DNA from: Lachnospiraceae bacterium
GTDB lineage: Bacteria > Bacillota > Clostridia > Lachnospirales > Lachnospiraceae
Assembly (NCBI GenBank): GCA_024690205.1
Contig: JAILCX010000029.1
Coordinates: 1-62,610 of the forward strand
Length of the DNA: 62,610 bases
Reading direction: 5' to 3'
Shown here: positions 55,345-62,610 of the stretch, in pieces
Layout: every line of letters starts with the position of its first letter
Numbering within the stretch: the stretch's first letter is position 1
Position numbers and translations under genes: made by a program
Notes under the pieces: model-generated
Told to the model about the DNA's origin: nothing
The model's database searches: none
What the model saw: only the letters and a program-made list of their open reading frames with translations

Positions 55345-56874
55345 ATGATAATGGAAAACCTCAAACAAATTAATGATATTGTAAACGCCTTTGCATGGGG
55401 ATCATTTACCATCTTCTTTCTGCTCGGTACGGGATTACTGTGCTCTGTTGGTACAGGCTTTTTTCAGATAAGGCATATCGGTCACTGGATAAAGCGGACA
55501 TTCGGGACGATGCTCGATGAAGGCCGTGTAATTAACGATGCCGGAGCGCTTTCCCAGTTCAGGGCTTTTTGTACGGCTCTTTGTGCAACCGTAGGAACGG
55601 GAAACATCGCAGGAGTCGCAACTGCAATCTGCTTTGGTGGACCCGGTGCCGTATTCTGGATGTGGGTAGCCGCTTTCCTTGGAATGATGGTCAAGTATTC
55701 GGAGAACGTTCTTGGAATATATTTCAGACGAAGGAACAATGAAGGTGCCTGGTCCGGAGGACCGATGTATTACCTTGAGGACGGTCTCGGCTCAATAAAG
55801 CACTGTAAAAAGATCGGAAAGATCCTTGGAGTACTTTTCTGCGTGTTCACTGTGCTTGCATCATTCGGTGTCGGCAATATGGGACAGATCAACAAGATAA
55901 CGATAAATGTCGAATCCACATTCTTTGAGGGAATTCCCAAGGAGATGATCTTCGGTTTATCAAAGATTGACCTTGCAATAGGTATCTTTCTTATGATAGT
56001 CAGTTCTTTCATACTCCTCGGCGGATTCAGGAGGCTCGCTGCAGTATCCGAAAAGCTCGTTCCGGTGATGTGCATTGTATATGTATTCTGGTGCCTTGTC
56101 GTGATCCTTATGAACATAGAGATGATCCCTGCCGTGTTTTCATCGATATTTAAGTTTGCCTTCGGCCAGGAAGCTTTGAAGGGAGGCGCCGCGGGAACGG
56201 CGGTACAGGTTGCTTTCAATACGATCAAAAACGGATGTAAAAGAGGTGTTTTTTCAAACGAAGCAGGACTTGGTTCATCGGTCATCGTTCACAGCAACAG
56301 CTGTGCAAGAGAACCCGTAAGCCAGGGATTGTGGGGAATAGCAGAGGTATTCATCGACACCATAGTCATATGTACGATGACAGCACTTGTCGTTTTGAGT
56401 TCGGGTGAGATAGACCTTATGACAGGTGTGGTTCCTGATGGAGTAAACGATGCGACTCTTGTTACCAAAGCATTCGGAGATGCACTCGGAAAGCCGGGAG
56501 AGTGGTTTGTCGTACTTGCCATCACTTTCTTTGCATTTACCACCGTCATGGGCTGGTCGTATTACGGCTCTAAGGTTACCGAGTACCTTTTCGGACTGAC
56601 GGTCGCCAAAATCTACAGGTTCGTATTCCTTGTTCTTATCATCTTCGGGGCTGTCATGGAATCAAACCTTGCATGGGATATGTCCGATACTTTTAACGGA
56701 CTTATGATGATACCGAACCTTATAGGATTGCTGGTGATGACGCCGCTTATAATAAAGCTTACGCGTAATTACGTTGAAAGAAGGATCCGGGGAAAGGATA
56801 TAGAGCCCATGGTCTCTTATAATTCCGATATCCAAAAGGAAGCGATAAGGGCCATAAAGAAAGGGGCTGCCTGA
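55345..56874 (+). CDS. Sodium:alanine/glycine symporter (AGCS family)
   Basis: 509 residues with about ten hydrophobic helices. AGCS signatures are GTGNIAGVATAICFGGPGAVFWMW, the GGPMYYLEDGL loop, and KNGCKRGVFSNEAGLGSS. Imports alanine or glycine with sodium. AAGGTG lies 8 bases before the ATG at 55345; a second ATG two codons on is possible. It lies between three sensor kinases and a response regulator, so the kinases may respond to, or control, amino-acid uptake. This is inferred from position only. Confidence 0.95.
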   Translation: MIMENLKQINDIVNAFAWGSFTIFFLLGTGLLCSVGTGFFQIRHIGHWIKRTFGTMLDEGRVINDAGALSQFRAFCTALCATVGTGNIAGVATAICFGGPGAVFWMWVAAFLGMMVKYSENVLGIYFRRRNNEGAWSGGPMYYLEDGLGSIKHCKKIGKILGVLFCVFTVLASFGVGNMGQINKITINVESTFFEGIPKEMIFGLSKIDLAIGIFLMIVSSFILLGGFRRLAAVSEKLVPVMCIVYVFWCLVVILMNIEMIPAVFSSIFKFAFGQEALKGGAAGTAVQVAFNTIKNGCKRGVFSNEAGLGSSVIVHSNSCAREPVSQGLWGIAEVFIDTIVICTMTALVVLSSGEIDLMTGVVPDGVNDATLVTKAFGDALGKPGEWFVVLAITFFAFTTVMGWSYYGSKVTEYLFGLTVAKIYRFVFLVLIIFGAVMESNLAWDMSDTFNGLMMIPNLIGLLVMTPLIIKLTRNYVERRIRGKDIEPMVSYNSDIQKEAIRAIKKGAA

Positions 56875-56900
56875 CTTTCAGTTTGATCAAGGAGAGGCGG

Positions 56901-56929
56901 TTTTCAGAAAACGGATAGTATGATAGAAT
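56901..56929 (+). promoter_or_regulatory. Possible promoter for the double-receiver gene
   Basis: TTTTCA (56901-56906), a 17-base spacer and TAGAAT (56924-56929) with an extended TG. Both hexamers are weak matches. Confidence 0.45.
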
Positions 56930-56965
56930 TAGTATTACGTTGTTTATGTTGTAAGAGGTATTTTT

Positions 56966-57748
56966 ATGCAGATTGAGACACTTAACATCGTTCTGGTGCT
57001 TTACCAGTACAGTGTAGTTGCAAAAGGCATCGAGAACAAGCTCAAATCCATGGGATATCATGTTGATATCGTATCCGAGAAATTTGAGCTTATCAGGGAA
57101 TTGTCAAAAACATCAAAACTTTTTATAGTTTATCTGCCGGGAGATATAAGGGGAGATAAATTAAAGATGAAGACGTTTTCAAATATCAGTGAGATGATAG
57201 TTGAAGGCGGACGCGACATGATCATAATAGGTGACCTTCAGCAGCAGGAAGATCTCAATGCCGGCATACCTTCCATAATGGGATCAAGGTGGATCGACAG
57301 ACCGGTGGAAATGGAAAAACTCTCAGAAGCTGTCGATGAGATAATGAGGGTAGATGAAAAGGAAAATTATAAGGCCAAAAAGAGGATACTTATAGTAGAT
57401 GATGATCCTTCTTATGCAAAAATGGTAAGAGAATGGATCAAGGAAGTATACAGAGTAGATATCGTGACTGCAGGAATGCAGGCGATAAGCTTTTTGCTCA
57501 AGGTAAAGGAATCCGAAAAGGTCGATCTCATACTGCTTGATTATGAGATGCCGGTAGTTGACGGACCTCAGGTTCTTCAGATGCTCCGTCAGGATCCCGA
57601 TACAAAGGGGATCCCGGTCATATTCTTAACCGGTCAGGGCAGCAAAGAAGCCGTAGCCCGTGTCATGGAATTAAAGCCCGACGGATACATTTTGAAATCA
57701 ACGACAAGAGAAGATCTTATGAGATATCTCTATGCAAAGCTTAACTGA
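56966..57748 (+). CDS. Double receiver protein without output domain
   Basis: 260 residues. The N-terminal half (about 1-125) looks like a receiver that lost its phospho-acceptor: the position normally holding Asp reads IVYLPGD. The C-terminal half (about 138-260) is a complete receiver with VDDDPSYAK, D192 in LLDYEMP, a conserved Thr in FLTGQG and Lys in ILKSTT. No DNA-binding, enzymatic or chemotaxis output domain is present. It lies after the kinase cluster and is a natural acceptor or phosphate sink for their HPt domains. It is convergent with pyrI, with stop codons 2 bases apart. Confidence 0.88.
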   Translation: MQIETLNIVLVLYQYSVVAKGIENKLKSMGYHVDIVSEKFELIRELSKTSKLFIVYLPGDIRGDKLKMKTFSNISEMIVEGGRDMIIIGDLQQQEDLNAGIPSIMGSRWIDRPVEMEKLSEAVDEIMRVDEKENYKAKKRILIVDDDPSYAKMVREWIKEVYRVDIVTAGMQAISFLLKVKESEKVDLILLDYEMPVVDGPQVLQMLRQDPDTKGIPVIFLTGQGSKEAVARVMELKPDGYILKSTTREDLMRYLYAKLN

Positions 57749-57761
57749 ATTTACTTCAGTT
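57743..57761. terminator. Hairpin spanning two convergent stop codons
   Basis: AACTGAA and TTCAGTT pair around TTTAC and cover the stop codons of both the double-receiver gene and pyrI. No strong T run follows, so termination may be weak in each direction. Confidence 0.45.
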
Positions 57762-58191
57762 CTTTGATCTCAGAGTATTTTTCCTCACAGTATTTGCAGC
57801 GGTATATTTCCTTTTCTTCATCCGCAAGGACGAAGATATGAGGAAGCCCCTGCTCGATAGAGGTGATACATCTGGGATTTTTGCAATATATTATATTTTT
57901 TATTTCTTTAGGGAGCTGAAGCTCCTTTTTTGCTATTATCTCACCGTCTTTTATCACGTTGACCGTTATATTGTGATCGATGAACGCAAGTACATCAAGG
58001 TCAAGCATATTGATGTCACATTCTACTTTTAAGATATCCTTTTTACCCATTTTGCTTGATTTTGCGTTTCTTATTATCGCAACGGTGGAATCCATTTTGT
58101 CGAGTCCGAGATGGTGATATATCTGCAGGCTCTTTCCTGCTTTTATATGATCGAGAACGAATCCTTCTTCTATTTTTCCTATGTTAAGCAT
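57751..58191 (-). CDS. pyrI: Aspartate carbamoyltransferase regulatory chain
   Basis: 146 residues. Binds nucleotides and tunes PyrB. An N-terminal ferredoxin-like domain is followed by the zinc domain with CKNPRC and CKYC cysteines. It lies downstream of pyrB, 28 bases apart, with AAGGAG in front of the ATG. The presence of pyrI indicates allosteric control of ATCase. Confidence 0.96.
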   Translation of the reverse strand: MLNIGKIEEGFVLDHIKAGKSLQIYHHLGLDKMDSTVAIIRNAKSSKMGKKDILKVECDINMLDLDVLAFIDHNITVNVIKDGEIIAKKELQLPKEIKNIIYCKNPRCITSIEQGLPHIFVLADEEKEIYRCKYCEEKYSEIKELK

Positions 58192-58219
58192 ATCAGTCTC
58201 CTTTTGTTATGTAAACCAG

Positions 58220-59131
58220 TTATACAAGCTCAAGTAACGTAAGTATAAGGGCCATTCTTACATACACACCGTATTGAACCTGCTTGAAATATGCGGCTCT
58301 CGGATCGTCATCCACATCGACCGAGATCTCGTTTACCCTGGGAAGAGGATGGAGCACAAGCATATCATCTTTTGCAATGGCCATCTTATCTTTGTTGAGT
58401 ATGTAAAAGTCTTTTAATCGAACGTAGTCTTCCTCGTTGAAGAATCTTTCTCTTTGTACTCTTGTCATGTAAAGGAAATCAAGCTCGCTCATGACTTCAT
58501 CAAGGCTTATGACTTCCTTGTATTCGATACCCTTTTCTTCAAGGGCACTTGTGATGTAATCGGGCACCTTAAGTTCGGGGGGAGATATAAATATGAACTT
58601 TATACCGGGGTATCTCATAAGAGCATTTATGAGTGAATGTACTGTCCTTCCGAATTTCAAGTCTCCGCAAAGACCTATCGTAAAGTCTTTTATATTTCCT
58701 CTTAATGATCTGATGGTCAGAAGATCCGTAAGCGTCTGTGTCGGATGCTGATGTCCGCCGTCGCCTGCGTTTATGACGGGGATAGATGACTTTGAAGCTG
58801 CCACCATCGGAGCACCTTCCTTGGGATGCCTCATCGCACAGATATCTGCAAAGCAGGAGATGACTCTTATCGTATCCGAAACACTTTCGCCTTTGGCTGC
58901 CGATGATGAATTCGCATCCGAAAATCCGATGACGCTTCCTCCAAGGTTTATCATCGCCGATTCAAAAGAAAGACGCGTTCTTGTGCTAGGCTCATAGAAG
59001 CAGGTGGCCAGCTTTTTGCCATGACATTTTTCGCTGTACTTTTCGTGATTTGCTTCGATGTCATTAGCAAGCTTAAACAGTTCTTCGAGTTCGTCGACCG
59101 TAAAGTCGAGAGGTGACATTAGGTGTCGCAT
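58220..59131 (-). CDS. pyrB: Aspartate carbamoyltransferase catalytic chain
   Basis: 303 residues. Joins carbamoyl phosphate and aspartate, the committed step of pyrimidine synthesis. Motifs are [27 protein letters not shown] and [16 protein letters not shown] lies just before the ATG. A terminator hairpin ends only about 25 bases upstream and leaves no room for a promoter after it, so expression may depend on read-through or attenuation. Confidence 0.98.
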   Translation of the reverse strand: MRHLMSPLDFTVDELEELFKLANDIEANHEKYSEKCHGKKLATCFYEPSTRTRLSFESAMINLGGSVIGFSDANSSSAAKGESVSDTIRVISCFADICAMRHPKEGAPMVAASKSSIPVINAGDGGHQHPTQTLTDLLTIRSLRGNIKDFTIGLCGDLKFGRTVHSLINALMRYPGIKFIFISPPELKVPDYITSALEEKGIEYKEVISLDEVMSELDFLYMTRVQRERFFNEEDYVRLKDFYILNKDKMAIAKDDMLVLHPLPRVNEISVDVDDDPRAAYFKQVQYGVYVRMALILTLLELV

Positions 59132-59155
59132 TTTGTATCTCCTTTAATTTTGCTT

Positions 59156-59187
59156 AAAAAAAGACGAGAATCAAATTCTCGTCTTAA
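59156..59187 (-). terminator. Terminator or attenuator between nitroreductase and pyrB
   Basis: On the minus strand AAGACGAGAA and TTCTCGTCTT pair around TTTGA, followed by seven T. It ends the nitroreductase gene and lies immediately before the pyrB ribosome site. Confidence 0.8.
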
Positions 59188-59196
59188 ATATCAATA

Positions 59197-59733
59197 TCAT
59201 TTAAATTGAAGCAGATCGGAAACCTCTTTTCTCTTGGGAGCAACGGGTGCTTCATCAGGATATCCGATGGGAATAAGACAGATAAGCTCGCGATCCTCAG
59301 GAAGTTCCAATAATGATGTTATTTTGTCTTCGTCATAAATACCCATGATGACGGTTCCGAGTCCGTGCTCATAAGCACTTAAACAAAAACTCTGTGTGGC
59401 ACATCCCGCATCGAACATTTGCCATCCGCCCTGCTTGGGAGTTGAATAGCTGCCGTCTCTTTCAAAACCGCTGCGGTTTTTAACGATGGTAACTGCGATG
59501 ACCATGGGAGCACTTTTGATGATCTCTCCGTTATGAGGATAAGCACTCGTGCAATCACCTATCTTGTCCTTGAGTTCACCGGTAATTGCAATATACCTGG
59601 TTATCTGAGTATGCTTCCACGAAGGAGCATATGAGGCATTTTCAACGATCTCTTCGATTACTTTGTTGTCGATGGGATCAGTCTTAAACTTTCTGATGCT
59701 GCGTCTTCCTTTAAGGCATTCTGTAGCGTTCAT
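59197..59733 (-). CDS. Nitroreductase-family FMN protein
   Basis: 178 residues from the ATG at 59733 (AAAGGAGG in front); an upstream ATG would lie before this site. The FMN-binding start CLKGRRSIRKF is typical, followed by ASYAPSWKHTQ, SAPMVIAV and the C-terminal GLGTVIMGIYDEDKI and IPIGYPDEAP. Reduces nitro compounds or quinones with NAD(P)H; the true substrate is unknown. Divergent from the PH-like gene. Confidence 0.92.
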   Translation of the reverse strand: MNATECLKGRRSIRKFKTDPIDNKVIEEIVENASYAPSWKHTQITRYIAITGELKDKIGDCTSAYPHNGEIIKSAPMVIAVTIVKNRSGFERDGSYSTPKQGGWQMFDAGCATQSFCLSAYEHGLGTVIMGIYDEDKITSLLELPEDRELICLIPIGYPDEAPVAPKRKEVSDLLQFK

Positions 59734-59756
59734 AAGTAACCTCCTTTGTTTAAAAT

Positions 59757-59808
59757 ATCTTAACAAAGGGCTTTATAAATTGCAATAGAGCATTTGTTCG
59801 AGTATAAT
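59757..59808. promoter_or_regulatory. Divergent promoters sharing one -35 element
   Basis: TTGCAA at 59780-59785 is its own reverse complement. To the right, 17 bases on, is TATAAT (59803-59808), for the PH-like gene. To the left, also 17 bases on, is TAAGAT (complement of 59757-59762), for the nitroreductase gene. The same six bases fit as -35 for both. Confidence 0.7.
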
Positions 59809-59849
59809 GATTTTTAGCTAAAAACTCATGAAGCAGGGAGAGTGAACAT

Positions 59850-60254
59850 ATGGAATTTGCATTTAATGAAAGAAAGAGATGGTTGTTTCTGGGACTTCCT
59901 TTTACGTTTACAGTATATCATATAGGAGAAGATACTCTTACGATAGACAGAGGTTTCTTCAGCAAGACCGAAGATGACTGTTATATGTATAAGATCCAGG
60001 ACGTAAATCATTCGGCAACATTGATCGAGAGAATAATGGGACTCGGAACGGTTACGTGCTTTACGGCTGATGTTACCGACAGAAAACTTATCCTTAAGCA
60101 TATAAAGCATTCAAAGGATGTAAAGAACTACATCTTTGAAAAATCCGAGGCTGCAAGGATCAAGAGAAGAACACTTAATATGCAGAACATCAGTGCCGAT
60201 CCTTTACAGGTTGAATTTGGCAATGACGGACTTGACAGTGCTATTTTTGAGTAG
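59850..60254 (+). CDS. Bacterial PH-domain (DUF304-like) protein
   Basis: 134 residues. YHIGEDTLTIDRGFFSKTEDDCYMYKIQDV is the typical bacterial PH (bPH2) core, a fold often found at membranes. One moderately hydrophobic stretch is seen near residues 10-22 but no clear span. The purF promoter overlaps its last codons. No specific function is known. Confidence 0.75.
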   Translation: MEFAFNERKRWLFLGLPFTFTVYHIGEDTLTIDRGFFSKTEDDCYMYKIQDVNHSATLIERIMGLGTVTCFTADVTDRKLILKHIKHSKDVKNYIFEKSEAARIKRRTLNMQNISADPLQVEFGNDGLDSAIFE

Positions 60255-60260
60255 TATAAA
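60232..60260 (+). promoter_or_regulatory. purF promoter inside the end of the PH-like gene
   Basis: TTGACA (60232-60237), exactly 17 bases, then TATAAA (60255-60260). Transcription would start near 60267, just before a terminator hairpin. Confidence 0.78.
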
Positions 60261-60273
60261 AACTTTTAGAAGC

Positions 60274-60307
60274 AAGGGCGCTTTGGCTGTGGTCAAAGTG
60301 CCTTTTT
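60274..60307 (+). terminator. Terminator in the purF leader (possible attenuator)
   Basis: GGCGCTTTG and CAAAGTGCC form a 9-bp stem (one G-U) around GCTGTGGT, followed by TTTTTT. It is 27 bases before purF and downstream of the apparent purF promoter, so it could regulate purF as well as end the PH-like gene. Confidence 0.8.
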
Positions 60308-60334
60308 TAATGCAACTGATCATACAGGGTGAAT

Positions 60335-61729
60335 ATGGGCGGAGTAAAAGAAGAATGCGGAGTCTTCGGTATCTGGAGCAATGATCCGAATGCCGCTAAA
60401 GAAATCTATTACGGACTTGTTTCCCTTCAGCACAGAGGCCAGGAAGCCGCAGGCATAGCTGTTTGTGACACGACGGGCCAAAAGGGAAATATGTGTGTTC
60501 AAAAAGGAATGGGTCTTGTATCCGAGGTGTTTGATGAAAAGGTTCTTTCGGGGATGACCGGAAATATCGGTGTCGGACACGTCAGGTATTCAACGACCGG
60601 AGAAAGCAGCATACAAAACGCCCAGCCGCTTGCTTTCCAATATCTAAAAGGAACTCTTGCTTTGGTTCATAACGGAAATATCGTTAATGCGGCTAAACTC
60701 AAAGATGATCTTTTTAAAGAAGGAAGCGTCTTTTCCGCGACCACCGATTCGGAAGTCATAGCAACCCTTATCGCAAAAAAAAGAGCATCAACAGGTTCTA
60801 TCGAAGAAGCTGTTAAGCTTTCGGTTCCGTTGCTTGACGGAGGATATGCCCTTATCATAATGAGCCCCAGAAAGCTTGTTGCAGTAAGGGATCCGCTCGG
60901 ATTAAAACCTTTATGCATAGGAAAAAAAGAAGATACATATGTCATTTCTTCCGAGAGTTGCGCACTTATTTCGGTTGGGGCGGAACTGATAAAAGATGTA
61001 AGACCCGGAGAGATCGTGACCATAGGTGATAAAGGAATTACATCCGATACTTCCTTATGTACGCCGGTTGATAAGCATGCCCATTGTATTTTTGAATACA
61101 TCTATTTTGCCAGGCTTGACTCGGTTATGGACAATACGGGCATCTATGAATCAAGGATAAAGGGAGGCAGACTGCTTGCTTCGGCATATCCGGTTGAGGC
61201 CGATGCGGTTACCGGAGTTCCCGAATCCGGGATAACTGCAGCCATGGGGTATTCACTTGGCTCGGGAATACCTTTTGTACATGCATTTCACAAAAACAGC
61301 TATATAGGAAGAACATTCATTAAGCCTACAAAGAACGAGAGAGAAAATGCTGTTCACATGAAGCTTAATGTGATACCGGATGCGGTCAAAGGAAAAAGGA
61401 TCGTCCTAATCGACGATTCTATCGTAAGAGGTACAACGATAGCAAATCTCATAAAAATGTTAAGAAATGAAGGTGCGGTCAGTGTCCATGTTAGGATATG
61501 TTCGCCACCTTTTTTGTATCCGTGTTATTATGGAACAGATGTACCGGATAATTCAGAGCTTATTGCCAACAGCTTATCGACCGAGGAGATAAGGAAAAGA
61601 ATCGGAGCCGATTCACTTGGCTATATGAGGATCGAAGATCTTGATAAACTGGCAGAGGGCCTTAACATATGCAAAGCATGTTTTGACGGAAATTATCCTG
61701 CGGGCACGACACCGCATGCAAAAGAGTGA
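60335..61729 (+). CDS. purF: Amidophosphoribosyltransferase
   Basis: 464 residues from the ATG at 60335 (AGGGTG in front); GTG at 60329 is an alternative. First committed step of purine synthesis, making phosphoribosylamine from PRPP and glutamine. A short propeptide (MGGVKEE) precedes the catalytic cysteine of CGVFGIW. Other motifs are LQHRGQEAAGIAV, GHVRYSTTG and the PRPP loop VLIDDSIVRGTT. The end carries Cys residues (NICKACFDG) compatible with an Fe-S cluster as in the Bacillus enzyme. carA follows after 39 bases. Confidence 0.97.
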   Translation: MGGVKEECGVFGIWSNDPNAAKEIYYGLVSLQHRGQEAAGIAVCDTTGQKGNMCVQKGMGLVSEVFDEKVLSGMTGNIGVGHVRYSTTGESSIQNAQPLAFQYLKGTLALVHNGNIVNAAKLKDDLFKEGSVFSATTDSEVIATLIAKKRASTGSIEEAVKLSVPLLDGGYALIIMSPRKLVAVRDPLGLKPLCIGKKEDTYVISSESCALISVGAELIKDVRPGEIVTIGDKGITSDTSLCTPVDKHAHCIFEYIYFARLDSVMDNTGIYESRIKGGRLLASAYPVEADAVTGVPESGITAAMGYSLGSGIPFVHAFHKNSYIGRTFIKPTKNERENAVHMKLNVIPDAVKGKRIVLIDDSIVRGTTIANLIKMLRNEGAVSVHVRICSPPFLYPCYYGTDVPDNSELIANSLSTEEIRKRIGADSLGYMRIEDLDKLAEGLNICKACFDGNYPAGTTPHAKE

Positions 61730-61768
61730 TATAGTAGTTCTTGAAAAATATTAGGATCAGGGGATAAT

Positions 61769-62610
61769 ATGCAGGAAAAATATAACCGAAAGATAACACT
61801 TGAAGACGGAAGCGAATTCTACGGATATTCATTCGGAGCATCTACGGACAAATTGCTTGAACTTGTGTTTAACACATCGATGGCAGGTTATCAGGAGATA
61901 CTCTCGGATCCGTCATACACGGGACAGGCGGTCGTGATGACATATCCGATAATAGGAAACTACGGAATAAACCCCGATGATTTTGAAACGAAGAATCCTT
62001 CGATCGGAGCAATGATCGTAAGGGAATATACTGATACACCTTCAAACTTCAGATGCAACCAAACGCTTTCGGATTTCATGAAAGAATATGATATTTCCGG
62101 CGTATACGGCATTGATACCAGAAAGCTTACGATGAAGATAAGAGATTACGGAAGCTGCAAGGTATATATATCATCGGTTGACATAACAAAAGAAGAGGCG
62201 CTTGATAAGTTAAAAGCTTTTGAGTATCCGACGGATCATGTAAGGACTGTCAGCACCAAAATCCCATGGAATACTGAAAATATCAATGATGAGAACTGTC
62301 TTCATGTAGCGGCGATAGACTGCGGGATCAAGTTAAATATCGTTAGAGAATTGGTTTCTCATGGCTGCAGAGTAACCACTTTTCCTTATGATACAAAACC
62401 GTCCGATATTGAGGCGGTGAGCCCTGACGGCATATTTATTTCAAACGGGCCCGGAGATCCGACCGATGTAAAAGAGACCATAGAACTCATTAAAGCTTTA
62501 AGAGGCAAATACCCGATATTCGGAATATGCCTTGGACATCAGATCCTTTCCCTTGCTTACGGAGCTTCCACATACAAGCTCAAATTCGGACACAGGGGTG
62601 GTAATCATCC
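61769..62610 (+). CDS. carA: Carbamoyl-phosphate synthase small chain (3' end outside window)
   Basis: About 280 N-terminal residues are visible. It supplies ammonia from glutamine for carbamoyl phosphate, used by PyrB or in arginine synthesis. Motifs are EDGSEFYGYSFG, NTSMAGYQEILSDPSY, GIDTRKLT, ISNGPGDPTD and the glutaminase nucleophile region GICLGHQIL, then GHRGGNHP at the edge. AGGGGA precedes the ATG. It lies behind purF, so purine and pyrimidine genes may be co-transcribed here. Confidence 0.96.
   Translation, partial: MQEKYNRKITLEDGSEFYGYSFGASTDKLLELVFNTSMAGYQEILSDPSYTGQAVVMTYPIIGNYGINPDDFETKNPSIGAMIVREYTDTPSNFRCNQTLSDFMKEYDISGVYGIDTRKLTMKIRDYGSCKVYISSVDITKEEALDKLKAFEYPTDHVRTVSTKIPWNTENINDENCLHVAAIDCGIKLNIVRELVSHGCRVTTFPYDTKPSDIEAVSPDGIFISNGPGDPTDVKETIELIKALRGKYPIFGICLGHQILSLAYGASTYKLKFGHRGGNH

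Overview
The window reads as chromosome from a low-to-moderate G+C anaerobic Firmicute, most likely a member of the Lachnospiraceae (Clostridia). Supporting features are strong AGGAGG ribosome sites, a pyruvate-phosphate dikinase, a long one-chain PurL, ClpC next to RadA, a reduced SufC/SufB pair, an AGCS carrier and an [FeFe]-hydrogenase-like sensor. I cannot name the genus. No transposase, integrase, phage gene or CRISPR array is visible.

Layout. 1-4300: an ABC-F ATPase (3' end outside the window) divergent from ppdK, whose product has an unusual Ala/Lys-rich tail. 4336-10710: a same-strand accessory block with a phased TTATAAC repeat array, a TTG-start AAA+ ATPase, a lipoprotein and several zinc-ribbon/membrane proteins, bounded by two look-alike terminators. 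10734-11393: a HicAB toxin-antitoxin pair with two palindromes. 11442-12531: a cobalamin riboswitch driving a DUF4430 protein and an ECF S component. 12586-21132: another zinc-ribbon membrane protein, pyrE, a small membrane protein, an M29 peptidase and purE-purM-purN-purD. 21182-27949: an SH3b membrane protein, clpC, a small conserved protein, radA and an LCP-family protein. 27950-28557: structured non-coding DNA and tRNA-Trp. 28558-38896: a small unknown gene, tetR, purL, lacI, degV, a small membrane protein, SEC-C, thrS lacking its TGS domain, and a lipoprotein. 38901-40255: the L20-type leader and infC (AUU start)-rpmI-rplT. 40318-43380: an M20 dipeptidase and an SSF symporter. 43387-45143: sufC and a short sufB under a palindrome. 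45146-57748: a signalling block. 57751-62610: pyrBI, nitroreductase, a PH-like protein, purF and carA (partial).

How the genes work together. Nucleotide synthesis is spread over five loci (pyrE, purEMND, purL, pyrBI, purF-carA). purF has a terminator between its promoter and its start, and pyrB follows a terminator with no clear promoter after it.

The most unusual part is the signalling block. A PAS-GGDEF protein is divergent from a hybrid kinase whose input region is ferredoxin plus [FeFe]-hydrogenase-like plus Fe-S domains. This is followed by a membrane hybrid kinase, a third hybrid kinase with a DegV lipid-binding domain inserted between receiver and HPt, an AGCS carrier, and a stand-alone double-receiver protein without an output domain. 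I infer that these form one phosphorelay sensing redox or hydrogen state together with a lipid-type signal. This has not been tested.
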